A stretch of 64,000 nucleotides of DNA from Candidatus Gastranaerophilales bacterium (GCA_944323155.1 CALURL010000002.1:87530-151529); one strand, 5' to 3'; positions 35,617-46,002 are shown, counted from the first letter of the stretch. Program-made: numbers and translations. The notes: generated by a model from the sequence alone, not told the origin.

Positions 35617-38600
35617 TTAATCAACTGAAAAAATTTCCTTGATATCGTCCATTGTAAGTGATTTTACAATATTTCTGTCAACAGAAATTACGCTGTCAAC
35701 AAGGTTACGTTTAATAGTTTTAAGTTTTTGAATTTTTTCTTCAACAGTATTTTTCGTAATAAGTCTGTAAACAAACACTTTTTTAGTTTGTCCGATACGG
35801 TAAGCTCTGTCTGTAGCCTGATCTTCAACAGCAGGGTTCCACCAAGGATCATAATGGATTACGTAATCAGCGCCTGTAAGGTTTAATCCGGTACCGCCGG
35901 CTTTCAAACTGATTAAGAATATCGGAATTGAAGGCGTTGAATTAAAGCGTTCAACAGCTCCCTGACGATCTTTTGTTTTACCTGTCAGGTATTCGTATGG
36001 GATGCCCTCGCGTTCAAGCCAGGCTTTAATTATATCAAGCATATCTACAAATTGGCTGAATAAAAGTATTCTGTGGCCTTCTGATATAATTTCTTCAAGC
36101 ATAACTTTGAGTTTTTCAAATTTGCCTGATTTCATGATATTTTTAACATTTTCTTTATCATAAAGTCTCGGGTGGCAGCAGATTTGACGTAACCTCAAAA
36201 GTGCTGAGAAAATTGAAAGTCTGCTCTTTTCAAGTCCGTTTTGTTCAATTGATTTGAATAATTCTTCTTTTGTGCTGTCAAGAACCTGTAAATAAAAATC
36301 TCTTTGTTCATCAGTCAGTTCACAATATGCTATGTTTTCTACTTTATCCGGCAAATCTTTTGCAACGTCACGCTTCATACGGCGCAAAATAAACGGATAA
36401 ATTTGTAATTTTAAACGTTTTTCAACGGTTTTGTCCTGGCGTTCCATAATCGGGTTAACATATCTGTAGTTAAAATCGGATACGCTAAACAAGAAACCGG
36501 GCATTAAGAAATCAAATACAGACCATAACTCTTCAAGTTTGTTTTCAATAGGTGTACCTGAAAGTGCAAGTTTGTGAGAAGCCTGTAATTTTTTTACTGC
36601 CTGCGCTGTCTGAGACATAGCATTTTTAATATTTTGTGATTCGTCAAGAATTACATATCTGAAATTAATATCCTTTAATTTTTCAATATCGCGTCTTACA
36701 AGAGCGTAGCTTGTTATAACAACATCGTAATTAGGAATTTCTTTAAAGAATTGTTTTCTTTCCACACCTGAAAGTTTAAGAGTTGACAATGTCGGTGCGA
36801 ATTTTTGAATTTCTGATTCCCAGTTGAAAACAACTGTTGTCGGGCAAACAACAAGTGTTGGCATTGGCCCGTCTTCTTCTTTAGCTTTCTGGACAACTGC
36901 AAGCGCCTGCAGAGTTTTACCAAGCCCCATATCGTCTGCAAGAATTCCATTTAGTCCATATTTATACATAAACCATAACCAGCCAAAACCTTTTGTCTGG
37001 TATTCTCTGAATTCCGCATGAATACCTTCAGGTAATTTTAAATCTTCAGAAGTTGAAAATGTTGACATTTGCTCCCAGAAGTTTTCAAAATCTTTACTCA
37101 AAACAAGTTCAACATCGAGATTTTTAAGTTCATTAATAAGACCTGCACGGTATGTTTTTACGATAAATTTGTTATCCGTATTTCTGTAAACATCAAATGA
37201 ATTGAATGCGCGCATCATTGAATAAATATTTTGCGCAGGATATTCTACAAATCCTAAACTTCTTATACGGTTGTATTTTTCTCCGCTCTGGATTGTTTCG
37301 TAGATTTCATCGAAACTGATTTGTTCTTCTCCAACCTGACCGTATAAAAAGATTTCAAAACTATCTTGGCTTTCTTTTGAAAAATCAATTTTTGCACATA
37401 ACCTAAAAGGGTCATCAAGCAGTTTAAAGAAATTCATATCATCTTTTTCTACAAATTTCCAGCCTTCTCCTGCCTGTTTTATGTAATAATTGTAAAAATC
37501 AATTGCGTTTTCTTTTTCTAAAGCGAGGTTGTTTGTCTGCATTGGAACAAATTTACAAGCAAGAAGCATTGCATAAGCTTCCTGCTCATGTTTGATATTT
37601 CGTTTTATCCAGTAAACTAAATCTTCGCCTTGTTTTTTGATTGTTATGTATGGAGATTTTTCTGCAGTTTGTTTCGAATATGGAACAATAACTCCATCGT
37701 AGTCAAATTCTAAAGACGCTTTCAATGACTGGTCATAATCTATTCCCATTGTGACGATGTTGAGAGGCGGACGTTCTTCAAGCATTAATTTGCTTATATT
37801 TTCAGCAATTTCAACATCCATAATTTCTTGTAACTTCGGTAGTTCTTCGTAAATAAATTTCCCGCCGTCAGCATCTTTCAAATCAGTGAAAGATGATTTC
37901 AATAAGTTTTGCGGCAAAGCATTCATTGCAATATTGGTCGGGAAAATAAGATTTTTATACCTTCCCCATTTGAGGTGTCTTGAAAAATATCGAACTTCTT
38001 CAAGCGGATAAACATCATCTTTATCCGGTCTAATCCATTCAAGAGAAAGAAGAATTGTACCCTGTGCACCTGTATTAACAGTAAGTTTTAGTTTCCACTC
38101 TTCATCTGTAAATTTTAATCGTTGTTTTGTTTTTTCATCCAAAACTTCATCTGCATGCGACATCAATGTAAACATTGGAGCAAACTTTGTAATTGGAATA
38201 TCATACCAGCCTGCTTTTTTATCCTGGCGTGAAATTGTTAATAATTGTTGAAAAATCGCAACTTCAACCTTTTGAGAATTATTCAGTTCAAAAGTAGAAT
38301 CTTGTTTTTGGGCTTCGATGAGGGCTCTTAATATTGGTTCAATTTGTCTTACTACTTTTCCTGTTTCTCTGGAGCGGACAAGAATTGAGAAGAAGTTTGC
38401 TTTTCTTTTTGAATTAAAGTGGAAAATATAATTCCCCTGCGGTTCTGTTGTTAATTCTGTATTTTCATCAGGGAAATCAGTTTCTATACCATATTTAGTT
38501 TCGAGCCAATCCTCATAAGCATGTTCATCAATTGCTTTTAGGGCAACAGCAACAGCATGTTTGCACCATTCTTCCTTTAGCGGGCAATTGCATCTGGCTT

Positions 38601-38796
38601 CAACCTTATTTTTTTTGAAAATTAAATCAGTATTGTAATGATCCTGAAAATTCCCTTTAACTTTAGCCATATAGAAATTTTTTTCAGGATAAGAATCAAA
38701 TACCATATCTTTAAGATGATATTCGTAACCTCTTCGCCAGCTACCGGCACCGGCATTTTCTTTTATAAACTTGTAATTAAATTCCGCAGCACTCAT
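35617..38796 (-). CDS. SWIM zinc finger SNF2/DEAD-box helicase
   Basis: A 1059-residue SF2 protein. A SWIM zinc motif (C69, C71, C78, H80 in RCNCPLKEEWCKHA) is followed by a middle region (100-590), then the SNF2 ATPase: Walker A ADDMGLGKTLQAL, the motif II segment VILDESQNIKN, LALSGTPIENKLEELW, and motif VI region DRAYRIGQTKKVFVYR. Such bacterial HepA/SNF2-SWIM proteins are DNA translocases of uncertain role, sometimes linked with RNA polymerase recycling or repair. It is a single gene with convergent hup. Motif II reads DESQ rather than DEAH, as is common in this branch. Confidence 0.92.
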   Translation of the reverse strand: MSAAEFNYKFIKENAGAGSWRRGYEYHLKDMVFDSYPEKNFYMAKVKGNFQDHYNTDLIFKKNKVEARCNCPLKEEWCKHAVAVALKAIDEHAYEDWLETKYGIETDFPDENTELTTEPQGNYIFHFNSKRKANFFSILVRSRETGKVVRQIEPILRALIEAQKQDSTFELNNSQKVEVAIFQQLLTISRQDKKAGWYDIPITKFAPMFTLMSHADEVLDEKTKQRLKFTDEEWKLKLTVNTGAQGTILLSLEWIRPDKDDVYPLEEVRYFSRHLKWGRYKNLIFPTNIAMNALPQNLLKSSFTDLKDADGGKFIYEELPKLQEIMDVEIAENISKLMLEERPPLNIVTMGIDYDQSLKASLEFDYDGVIVPYSKQTAEKSPYITIKKQGEDLVYWIKRNIKHEQEAYAMLLACKFVPMQTNNLALEKENAIDFYNYYIKQAGEGWKFVEKDDMNFFKLLDDPFRLCAKIDFSKESQDSFEIFLYGQVGEEQISFDEIYETIQSGEKYNRIRSLGFVEYPAQNIYSMMRAFNSFDVYRNTDNKFIVKTYRAGLINELKNLDVELVLSKDFENFWEQMSTFSTSEDLKLPEGIHAEFREYQTKGFGWLWFMYKYGLNGILADDMGLGKTLQALAVVQKAKEEDGPMPTLVVCPTTVVFNWESEIQKFAPTLSTLKLSGVERKQFFKEIPNYDVVITSYALVRRDIEKLKDINFRYVILDESQNIKNAMSQTAQAVKKLQASHKLALSGTPIENKLEELWSVFDFLMPGFLFSVSDFNYRYVNPIMERQDKTVEKRLKLQIYPFILRRMKRDVAKDLPDKVENIAYCELTDEQRDFYLQVLDSTKEELFKSIEQNGLEKSRLSIFSALLRLRQICCHPRLYDKENVKNIMKSGKFEKLKVMLEEIISEGHRILLFSQFVDMLDIIKAWLEREGIPYEYLTGKTKDRQGAVERFNSTPSIPIFLISLKAGGTGLNLTGADYVIHYDPWWNPAVEDQATDRAYRIGQTKKVFVYRLITKNTVEEKIQKLKTIKRNLVDSVISVDRNIVKSLTMDDIKEIFSVD

Positions 38797-38913
38797 TCTT
38801 TTTATTGAGTAATCTTTCTTCCCTAAGGGTATAATTTCGGATATAGAAGTAATTTCTATAAGCCCTTATACAACATTTGTATTATTACACAAATAATTTT
38901 AAAAGGCAAGCAT

Positions 38914-40434
38914 TTATTTTGTGAATTTGATTATGTAGTTATAGTTCTCATCTTGTTTTATATCCAATATTTTAGTTTCTCGAAGATTTGATAGTATATA
39001 TTTAAGATAGTTCTCTCTGACTTGTCTATTAGTTCTATCCATATGTATTTTTTTTGAAACCGTATTGAGTATGTAGTATGTATTTCCACTTGGCAGCTTA
39101 TCAAAGTACTCTTTTTTATAATCTTTAAGTACTATAGTATTAGTTGGGGGGGGGGCAAAGTGAAATATTGAATTATATAATGTGAATGTATAATAATTAT
39201 CAGCTGTTGTACGTCTAAATACTAAATAATCATTACTTTTTTTATCTGGTCTTTGAAGATATTCCTTTAGTATAAATTTAAAATTTGTTATTTTATGTGT
39301 AAATGTTTCCTGGTATTTTATAGTAATAAATAAGGAAATTACCATAAAAATTATAGGAATAATATTTATTAGCTTTGATTTAATTTGGAAGTCAAATGGA
39401 ATTATAAAAGCAATTATAATAGCAGGGTAAAAATATAGAGCAATTCTTCCAGTAAAAGGGTATATGTATAATGCTGAGGCTATTAATATACATATAAATG
39501 ATAATATTATAATTTGGCAGTTTTGTTTATTCAAGTTCAATAATATTTTCAATAAACCTACAACTAGTATTATGCTATAAGATATTTTTACCCACAAATC
39601 AGGTTCCCAAAGATAATATTTTACCGCATTGAAAATAAGACGGAAAATAGATAAAGGATCATGGGCATGAATAAATCCTTTATACCAGAAACGAATAAAG
39701 AATTTATCTGCTGCAACAGCATATTTTTGGTGTACATATAAAATGATAAAACTTACTATAAATGGTACAATAAGTCCTAATGTCTTTTTTATGAAATCTT
39801 TGTTTTGTAATTGTTCTTTGTTGAAGTATTTTGAGATTGTAGCAGCTATCACTCCTGGAATTACAAATATGCTTGTGAATGAAAACCATGGGCATATTGC
39901 ATAAGCAAGACCCAAGCCGATTGCTGCTTTTTTTGATAATTTTTCAAAATCAATATAGAAAAATGATAAAAGGATTAAAATAAATAAACAAACATCACTA
40001 CTATATTGTTTGAAGATTTGACCAAAAAATATTAAATGCATATTGAAACAAAATAAAATATTTGCAGTAATGATATTTATTTTATTTTTTAAATATTTTG
40101 TAGATAATATATAAAAACCAAATACTGATATAATTGACGCAATAAAAGGTATTATTCTTAAACTTAACAGAAAATGGGGCGTAAATAGCCTAAATATTTC
40201 CATAATCAGTTTTGAAAACAGAAGAAATAATGGTGGAGCAGATTGCTCACGTGTCAATTGCCCGAAAGCTGCTGAAAATATATCTCTACAATAGATATTT
40301 TCTAATAATCTAATTTCATCACCCCAGAGCCATCTAAAGTCTAAAAAATATTTTAATCTTAAAAGTACGCCAATAGTTAATATTAAAATTATTGAAATTT
40401 TAAAAGCTTTATTTAATACTTGTTCTTTTTCCAT
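38914..40434 (-). CDS. GT-C-fold membrane glycosyltransferase with a poly-C tract
   Basis: A 506-residue protein with about 10-11 membrane helices. The first extracytoplasmic loop carries the acidic motif WLWGDEIRLL (Asp39, Glu40) and REQSAPPLFLLF, as in PMT/ArnT-like lipid-linked sugar transferases (GT39/GT83 relatives). It probably moves a sugar from a polyprenyl phosphate carrier to a surface acceptor. Near the C-terminus a C10 run (39146-39155) encodes APPP (about 427-430) and is in frame as read; any one-base change would replace the last 76 residues. The next genes on the strand are a PAP2-like protein and ispA, a plausible polyprenyl-lipid context. Confidence 0.82.
   Translation of the reverse strand: MEKEQVLNKAFKISIILILTIGVLLRLKYFLDFRWLWGDEIRLLENIYCRDIFSAAFGQLTREQSAPPLFLLFSKLIMEIFRLFTPHFLLSLRIIPFIASIISVFGFYILSTKYLKNKINIITANILFCFNMHLIFFGQIFKQYSSDVCLFILILLSFFYIDFEKLSKKAAIGLGLAYAICPWFSFTSIFVIPGVIAATISKYFNKEQLQNKDFIKKTLGLIVPFIVSFIILYVHQKYAVAADKFFIRFWYKGFIHAHDPLSIFRLIFNAVKYYLWEPDLWVKISYSIILVVGLLKILLNLNKQNCQIIILSFICILIASALYIYPFTGRIALYFYPAIIIAFIIPFDFQIKSKLINIIPIIFMVISLFITIKYQETFTHKITNFKFILKEYLQRPDKKSNDYLVFRRTTADNYYTFTLYNSIFHFAPPPTNTIVLKDYKKEYFDKLPSGNTYYILNTVSKKIHMDRTNRQVRENYLKYILSNLRETKILDIKQDENYNYIIKFTK
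39146..39155. repeat. G10 tract (C10 on the coding strand) in the GT-C gene
   Basis: Encodes three prolines and keeps the frame as read; flanked by CAAAG on the + strand, like the pilin tracts. Confidence 0.95.
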
Positions 40435-40460
40435 ATCCCCAACCTGATTTTATTTTCATT

Positions 40461-40931
40461 TTACAAAATATAAAAATGATAAAAATACGCAAAAACTATT
40501 CCGAAGATGGCACCTGCTATAACTTCTAGCGGAGTATGTCCCAAAAGCTCTTTTAATTTTCCTCCCATAGCTTTCACGTCATGTTTATAAAAATCATCCA
40601 TCATTCTGTTTAAGCAAGCTGCTGTTTTACCTGCTGCACGGCGTAGACCTGCCGCATCATACATTGTTATAAGTGCGTATCCGAATGCTATTGAAAAAAC
40701 AATTGAATCAAATCCGCTTATTAAACCGACAGATGTAGAAAGCCCCATTACTCCCGCTGAATGTGAACTTGGCATGCCGCCTGTGGTTGTGAATATTTTA
40801 AAATTTACTTTTTTTGATTTTATTGTGAAAATTATAAACTTCAATAACTGCGCCAAAAATGCAGCCATAATCCCGCTTGTTATAGCTTCATATCCGGTAT
40901 TTGCGATTTTTGCCAAATGTGTTGCTATCAT
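40461..40931 (-). CDS. Divergent PAP2 family membrane protein (DUF212)
   Basis: A 156-residue membrane protein of the divergent PAP2 family found in Cyanobacteria, Firmicutes and plants. The conserved GGMPSSHSAGVMGLSTSVG, YDAAGLRRAAGKTA and GHTPLEVIAGAIFGI segments match the family. They resemble acid phosphatase/lipid phosphatase motifs (PSSHS and the second His region), so it may dephosphorylate a polyprenyl or phospholipid phosphate. It lies between ispA and the GT-C transferase on the same strand, which supports a lipid carrier role (inference). Confidence 0.88.
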   Translation of the reverse strand: MIATHLAKIANTGYEAITSGIMAAFLAQLLKFIIFTIKSKKVNFKIFTTTGGMPSSHSAGVMGLSTSVGLISGFDSIVFSIAFGYALITMYDAAGLRRAAGKTAACLNRMMDDFYKHDVKAMGGKLKELLGHTPLEVIAGAIFGIVFAYFYHFYIL

Positions 40932-41029
40932 CTAATTCCTACTCTCTTTAATAATATTTATCCCGTAGTTTCAATTATACATACTACATAAAATATAGCA
41001 AGTGATTACAATACATGAAGTTTGGCTTG

Positions 41030-41899
41030 TTATTTAAGCCTTATCTTATTTATTATTTTGTCAAAAACTTCTGATTTAAGGTTGTGTTTGGCTAAAATAC
41101 ATTCGCATTTATCAAGAAGATTGTTTAATTCTTCTTTAGATTTTTCAATACCATAAAGGCTTACGTATGTGAGTTTACCTGAAATTTTGTCTTTCCCGAT
41201 TGTTTTTCCCATTTGTTCAAAGGTTGATGTTTCATCCAATATATCGTCGGCTATTTGGAATGCAACTCCAAGATTTTGTCCGAACTGTGTAAGTTCTTCC
41301 AACTGCTCATCTGTTGCATCTGCAATAATTGCACCTGTTCTGAGTGAAAGCTTAAACAAATCTGCAGTTTTGTGTGTGTGAATATATTCCAGAGTTTTTT
41401 CTGGATTTTCAGGGGTTTTGTTTTCGCTTTCAATATCAACTACCTGTCCTGCAATAACGCCGTATGCGCCTGCTGCGTGAAAATATTCACAAAGAATTCG
41501 AATTAATTTTTCCGGTGTAATATTATTTGACGCATTTTTTACAATTATCTGCGGGGCGAATGTCAGCAGGGCATCACCTGCAAGAACAGCATTGGCTTCT
41601 CCAAAAACTTTATGGTTTGTTGGTTTGCCGCGTCTGTAATCGTCATTATCCATACAAGGCAGGTCATCGTGGATAAGAGTTTGAGCATGCAGCATTTCTA
41701 TTGCGCAGGCTGTTGGAATTGCATCTTCAATGTTTCCGCCGAGCATTCTGCAGGTTTCAAGGCACATTACAGGACGCAGACGCTTGCCTGGAAGCAGAAC
41801 TGTATATTTCATCGCTTTGAAAATATCTTCAGGATATTGTATTTGTATGTATTCATCTAATTTTTTGTTAATGGTTTCGATGTAATCACTCATTTGCAT
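41030..41899 (-). CDS. ispA: Short-chain polyprenyl (farnesyl) diphosphate synthase
   Basis: Isoprenyl chain elongation enzyme, 289 residues. The first aspartate-rich motif is DDLPCMDND (DDxxxxD type, with the bacterial FPP-synthase insert), the second is DDILD in FQIADDILDET. GGxx-free chain-length region and overall length fit farnesyl or geranylgeranyl diphosphate synthase. GGGGG 8 bp upstream supports ATG 41899. Follows rsgA by 22 bp on the same strand. It uses precursors made through ispG. Confidence 0.93.
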   Translation of the reverse strand: MQMSDYIETINKKLDEYIQIQYPEDIFKAMKYTVLLPGKRLRPVMCLETCRMLGGNIEDAIPTACAIEMLHAQTLIHDDLPCMDNDDYRRGKPTNHKVFGEANAVLAGDALLTFAPQIIVKNASNNITPEKLIRILCEYFHAAGAYGVIAGQVVDIESENKTPENPEKTLEYIHTHKTADLFKLSLRTGAIIADATDEQLEELTQFGQNLGVAFQIADDILDETSTFEQMGKTIGKDKISGKLTYVSLYGIEKSKEELNNLLDKCECILAKHNLKSEVFDKIINKIRLK

Positions 41900-41921
41900 A
41901 GTTTAACCCCCGTAAATATAT

Positions 41922-42929
41922 TTAATATTCTTCATTATCTGTTTCGTCAATTCCTTTGTAAATTTGTTGCTTAAGGTTATTGCGTGAAGTTTGGCGTTTT
42001 TTTTCACTTATTTTTGCAACAGTTTTGTTGTTAATGAATTTTTTAGAATGTTCAAGTTTTTTACCTTCGTATTTAATTTTTTCTTTGTATTCTTTGGCCT
42101 CGTCAATAAAAGCAAGATAACTCTCATAACGGGAAGCCGGAATTTTTTCGATATTTTTTAATACATTGCAGCCGTCTTCGTTTATGTGAAGACAGTCAGA
42201 ATATTTGCATTCATCTCTGAATTTCGCAATATCATCGAACAGTAAGTCAACATCAGCCGGAAGTAAAAAATCGAATTTAACGTTACTAAACCCTGGAGTA
42301 TCAACAATTTTTGAATTTTTGTTAATTTTTATAATTTCAGAATGTCTTGTTGTGTGCGTGCCGCGTTGAGTTTTTTCGCTGACGTTTTTTGTTTTTAAGT
42401 TCATAGATGGGTTAATTGCGTTTATAAGACTTGATTTTCCGACCCCTGAATTCCCGCACAAAACTGATATTTTCCCTTCAAGCAGTTTCTCAAAAGCTTT
42501 TATTCCGGAATGTTCTGCCGCAGAAGTTATGACTATATCTAATCCAAGAGGTTTATATATTTTGCTTATTTCTTCTTTAAGATGCTTATCCCATTTAAGG
42601 TCGCTTTTGTTGAAGCATAATTTTGTCGGAATTTTGTAATATTTTGCAAGGGAAATATACCTGTTAAGCTGGTGAAAATCCAAATCAGGCTGTTTTAAGG
42701 CTGAAACAATGACAATTTGATCAACGTTTGCAACACTGGGTCGTTTGATAAAATTTTTTCTTTCAAGAATTTTGTAAATTACGCCGCTGTCAAATTCGAC
42801 AAAATCCCCGACAAAAATTTTTTCTTTTTGTTTTTTTAATATTTCTCTAATCTTGCATTCATAGGTATTTACGCCGTCATCGACGTAATAAAAATCAGAA
42901 TGAATTTTGTAGATTTGTCCTTGATTCAT
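41922..42929 (-). CDS. rsgA: Ribosome small-subunit GTPase RsgA
   Basis: Circularly permuted GTPase that assists late 30S maturation, 335 residues. N-terminal OB domain, then the permuted G motifs: FNKSD (G4) before GNSGVGKSSLIN (G1) and VDTPGF (G3). The C-terminal zinc knuckle is CKYSDCLHINEDGC. The C-terminus is unusually Lys-rich. An extended -10 (TGCTAAAAT) ends 7 bases before the ATG, so the mRNA may be leaderless. Confidence 0.95.
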   Translation of the reverse strand: MNQGQIYKIHSDFYYVDDGVNTYECKIREILKKQKEKIFVGDFVEFDSGVIYKILERKNFIKRPSVANVDQIVIVSALKQPDLDFHQLNRYISLAKYYKIPTKLCFNKSDLKWDKHLKEEISKIYKPLGLDIVITSAAEHSGIKAFEKLLEGKISVLCGNSGVGKSSLINAINPSMNLKTKNVSEKTQRGTHTTRHSEIIKINKNSKIVDTPGFSNVKFDFLLPADVDLLFDDIAKFRDECKYSDCLHINEDGCNVLKNIEKIPASRYESYLAFIDEAKEYKEKIKYEGKKLEHSKKFINNKTVAKISEKKRQTSRNNLKQQIYKGIDETDNEEY

Positions 42930-42936
42930 TACAATT

Positions 42937-42945
42937 ATTTTAGCA
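42937..42945 (-). promoter_or_regulatory. Extended -10 of rsgA, leaderless arrangement
   Basis: TGCTAAAAT on the minus strand; expected start point within a base of the ATG at 42929. No -35 match. Confidence 0.45.
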
Positions 42946-43015
42946 TAAAAAATGACTTACTGGACACAGATTTACTCATTTGTATTCTAATGTCTGATAA
43001 ATTAATATTATTTTA

Positions 43016-43315
43016 TTATGCATTAACCATAAGGGTTGGTGTTGGCGGGTTAAGGCTGACACTATTTGCAATTTGTTCTCGTTGTTTATTTATCAGGTAA
43101 TCTACAGCTGATCCTATTCCAGTCCCAATTGCAGCCATTACAACAGAGTCAATTGCTGTTGGAACCGGCCCTGAATAAGGATTTGAACTTAATCCAACTG
43201 CTGCTCCAACTGTTCCGCCAATAATTTTACCGGCATTTGTTTTTGTGTACATTTGGCCATTCGGCGCTACTGCAGGTGTTGCAAATTGTATTGGATATAG
43301 TGCGTTTATTGACAT
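43016..43315 (-). CDS. Small glycine-rich protein, unknown
   Basis: A 99-residue protein that I do not recognise. Its middle has glycine-zipper-like stretches (GKIIGGTVGAAVGLSS and VVMAAIGTGIGSAVDYL) that could insert in or associate with membranes; there is no classical signal peptide. The N-terminus is hydrophobic-polar mixed with PIQFATPAVAPNG. AGAGG upstream supports the ATG at 43315. It stands alone between rsgA and efp. Confidence 0.6.
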   Translation of the reverse strand: MSINALYPIQFATPAVAPNGQMYTKTNAGKIIGGTVGAAVGLSSNPYSGPVPTAIDSVVMAAIGTGIGSAVDYLINKQREQIANSVSLNPPTPTLMVNA

Positions 43316-43497
43316 GAAAACCTCTTTCTTAAATATTTTATTAATGTTTCTTATAATATCGAAACAAATTTTTTTTTGCTATCAATATAATAAATTTTTA
43401 CATTTCTACTCAATTTGTAAACTTGTTTTGAAAAATTGCTGTGTTTATGATATTATTAATTCTATACTAGATATAATATTACTAAAAGGGGAAAAAT

Positions 43498-44055
43498 ATG
43501 ATTTCAGTAAACGATTTGAAAACAGGCTTGACGCTTGAATTAGACAACGGATTATGGTCGGTTGTTGAATTTTTACACGTTAAACCAGGAAAAGGTGCAG
43601 CGTTTGTAAGATCTAAACTTAAAAACGTTGAAACAGGACAAGTTGTAGAAAAAACTTTCCGCGCTGGTGAAAAAGTCGCAAAGGCTATGCTTGATAGACG
43701 CGAAATGCAATATTTATATAAAGAAGGCGCTGATTATGTTATGATGGATAACGAAACCTATGAACAACTTCAATTAACAGAAGATCAAATTGGCGATGGA
43801 TTGAAATACTTAAAAGAAAATATGATTGTTCAAGTTTTAATGCATGGTTCACGTATTATAGGTGTTGATATTCCAGCTCACGTTGTTCTTGAAGTTGTTG
43901 ATACACCGCCTTCAGAAAAAGGTAACACTGCTCAAGGCGGAACTAAACCTGCAACTCTTGAAACAGGCGCTGTTGTTAACGTTCCGTTCTTTATCTCTAA
44001 CGGCGACTTAATCAGAGTAGATACAAGAACTAATGAATATCTTGACCGTGCTTAA
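43498..44055 (+). CDS. efp: Translation elongation factor P
   Basis: A 185-residue three-domain factor that relieves ribosome stalling at proline runs. The modified-lysine loop is [14 protein letters not shown] with Lys32 at the tip. The C-terminal signature around [22 protein letters not shown] is conserved. GGGG before the ATG acts as ribosome binding site. It is first in a + strand unit with accB and accC, an order seen in many bacteria. Its role is relevant here because the GT-C and pilin tracts encode Pro-Pro-Pro. Confidence 0.96.
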   Translation: MISVNDLKTGLTLELDNGLWSVVEFLHVKPGKGAAFVRSKLKNVETGQVVEKTFRAGEKVAKAMLDRREMQYLYKEGADYVMMDNETYEQLQLTEDQIGDGLKYLKENMIVQVLMHGSRIIGVDIPAHVVLEVVDTPPSEKGNTAQGGTKPATLETGAVVNVPFFISNGDLIRVDTRTNEYLDRA

Positions 44056-44096
44056 TAATGCTGTCAGGTATTTTTTTTATGGAAGGACTATAAAAT

Positions 44097-44552
44097 ATGA
44101 AATTTGATGTTGAATATATTGAAAAATTGGCTAAAGTTTTAGCAGATACTTCTTTGACAGAAATATCTCTGGAAGATGGCGAACAAGCTATTACTTTGAG
44201 AAAAGATCTGCCTGTTGTTACTGCAGCTCCTGTAGCACCGGTTGCGGCTCCTGTTGTTCAGTCTTCAGCTCCGGCACCTGCAGCACAACCTTCTCAACAA
44301 GCAGAAGCTAAAAAAGGAAAAGCAATTACTTCTCCGATGGTAGGTACTTTCTATTCATCTCCATCTCCTGATGCTGATGCTTTTGTTCAAGTTGGAAAAT
44401 CTGTTAAAAAAGGTGATGTAGTTTGTATTGTAGAAGCTATGAAGCTTATGAACGAAATTGAATCAGAATTTGATGGCAAAATTCTTGAAATTTGTGTAAA
44501 AGATGGACAGCCTGTCGAATTCGGTCAGGTTCTTATGTATATTGAAGAATAG
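44097..44552 (+). CDS. accB: Biotin carboxyl carrier protein
   Basis: A 151-residue carrier subunit of acetyl-CoA carboxylase. A short N-terminal helix domain, an Ala/Pro-rich linker (about 40-70) and a biotinyl domain with EAMKLMNEI (biotin on Lys116). It lies 41 bp after efp. A hairpin with a T-run follows before accC. Confidence 0.96.
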   Translation: MKFDVEYIEKLAKVLADTSLTEISLEDGEQAITLRKDLPVVTAAPVAPVAAPVVQSSAPAPAAQPSQQAEAKKGKAITSPMVGTFYSSPSPDADAFVQVGKSVKKGDVVCIVEAMKLMNEIESEFDGKILEICVKDGQPVEFGQVLMYIEE

Positions 44553-44564
44553 TTTTGAAATAGT

Positions 44565-44590
44565 TCAGGCGGTTCTGCCGCCTGATTTTT
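44565..44590 (+). terminator. Hairpin with T-run between accB and accC
   Basis: TCAGGCGG / CCGCCTGA, 8 bp with a 5-base loop, followed by TTTTT; likely partial terminator setting the accB to accC ratio. Confidence 0.6.
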
Positions 44591-44632
44591 GTGAGAAAGG
44601 GCGGCTAACTTTTATGCCGTATATTAGGGAAG

Positions 44633-45988
44633 ATGTTTAAAAAAGTTTTAATTGCAAACCGCGGTGAAATTGCGGTAAGAATTATAAGAGCTTGCAGAGA
44701 AATCGGTATTCCGACAGTTGCTATTTATTCTCAGGCTGATGCGAATTCTTTACACGTAAGATTGGCCACAGAAGCCTACTGTATTGGGCCGGCTCAAAGT
44801 TCTCAGAGTTATTTGAGTATTCCGGCAATTATTTCTGCTGCGCTTGTGTCAGGCGCTGATGCAATTCATCCGGGGTATGGATTTATGTCTGAAAGAGCCG
44901 ATTTCGCAGAAATTTGCGAGCAGCACGGAATAAAATTTATCGGTCCAAGCGCTCAAGCTATGCGAAAAATGGGCGATAAAGCAACTGCAAGAAAAACTAT
45001 GATTGACAATAATGTTCCTGTTACACCGGGGACTGGAATTGTTAAAACTGCTGAAGAAGTTAAAGCATTTGCTGCTAAAGTAAAATATCCGGTAATTCTT
45101 AAAGCAACTGCCGGTGGCGGCGGTAAAGGAATGAGAATTTGCCGCAATGACGATGATGTTGAAACTAATATGCAGCTTTGTCAGTCGGAAGCTCAAAATT
45201 TCTTCGGTAATCCGGATGTTTATTGTGAAAAATATCTTGAAAATCCAAGACATATTGAAGTTCAAATTCTTGGCGACCAGTACGGTAATGTTGTTCACTT
45301 AGGTGAAAGAGATTGTTCTATCCAAAGACGTCACCAGAAGTTAATAGAAGAAGCGCCTTCTCCTGCAATTGATGAAGCTACAAGAAAAGAAATGGGTGCG
45401 GCTGCTGTTCGCGCGGCAAAAGCTATTAATTATGAAGGTGCAGGTACTTGTGAATTCCTTCTTGACCATGACGGAAGCTGGTATTTTATGGAAATGAATA
45501 CCAGAATTCAGGTTGAACACTGTGTAACAGAAATGATTTCTAATGTAGATTTGGTTAGAGAACAAATTATGGTTGCAGCTGGTGAAAAACTTGATTTTAC
45601 GCAAGATGATATCGTTCTTAGAGGACATGCTATAGAATGCCGTATTAACGCAGAAAATCCTGAAAAAGATTTTATGCCAAATCCTGGTACTATTACAGGA
45701 TATGTAACTCCCGGCGGCTTTGGAGTAAGAGTGGATTCTCATGCTTATCAGGATTATTCAATTCCGCCTTATTACGATTCTATGATAGGTAAGCTTATTT
45801 GCTGGGGAAGAACTCGTAATGAGGCAAGAAGAAGAATGTACCGCGCTTTGAAAGAATACGTTATTACAGGGATTGAGACAACAATTCCCTTCCATCAGGA
45901 TATTATTGAAGATCCTGTGTTTATGAGCGGAAACTTCAATACAGGATTTATTGAAGACTATTACAAGCGCAAAGGTAAAGATAAATAA
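44633..45988 (+). CDS. accC: Biotin carboxylase
   Basis: ATP-dependent biotin carboxylase subunit of acetyl-CoA carboxylase, 451 residues. The ATP-grasp features are the glycine-rich loop [26 protein letters not shown] sequence ([20 protein letters not shown]), and [14 protein letters not shown] with catalytic residues. AGGGA lies only 2 bp before the ATG, so initiation may be weak or coupled. A possible 8-codon leader ORF (ATG 44614 to TAA 44640) overlaps the start. Carboxyltransferase genes are not in the window. Confidence 0.96.
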   Translation: MFKKVLIANRGEIAVRIIRACREIGIPTVAIYSQADANSLHVRLATEAYCIGPAQSSQSYLSIPAIISAALVSGADAIHPGYGFMSERADFAEICEQHGIKFIGPSAQAMRKMGDKATARKTMIDNNVPVTPGTGIVKTAEEVKAFAAKVKYPVILKATAGGGGKGMRICRNDDDVETNMQLCQSEAQNFFGNPDVYCEKYLENPRHIEVQILGDQYGNVVHLGERDCSIQRRHQKLIEEAPSPAIDEATRKEMGAAAVRAAKAINYEGAGTCEFLLDHDGSWYFMEMNTRIQVEHCVTEMISNVDLVREQIMVAAGEKLDFTQDDIVLRGHAIECRINAENPEKDFMPNPGTITGYVTPGGFGVRVDSHAYQDYSIPPYYDSMIGKLICWGRTRNEARRRMYRALKEYVITGIETTIPFHQDIIEDPVFMSGNFNTGFIEDYYKRKGKDK

Positions 45989-46002
45989 AATTAATAATAA
46001 CA

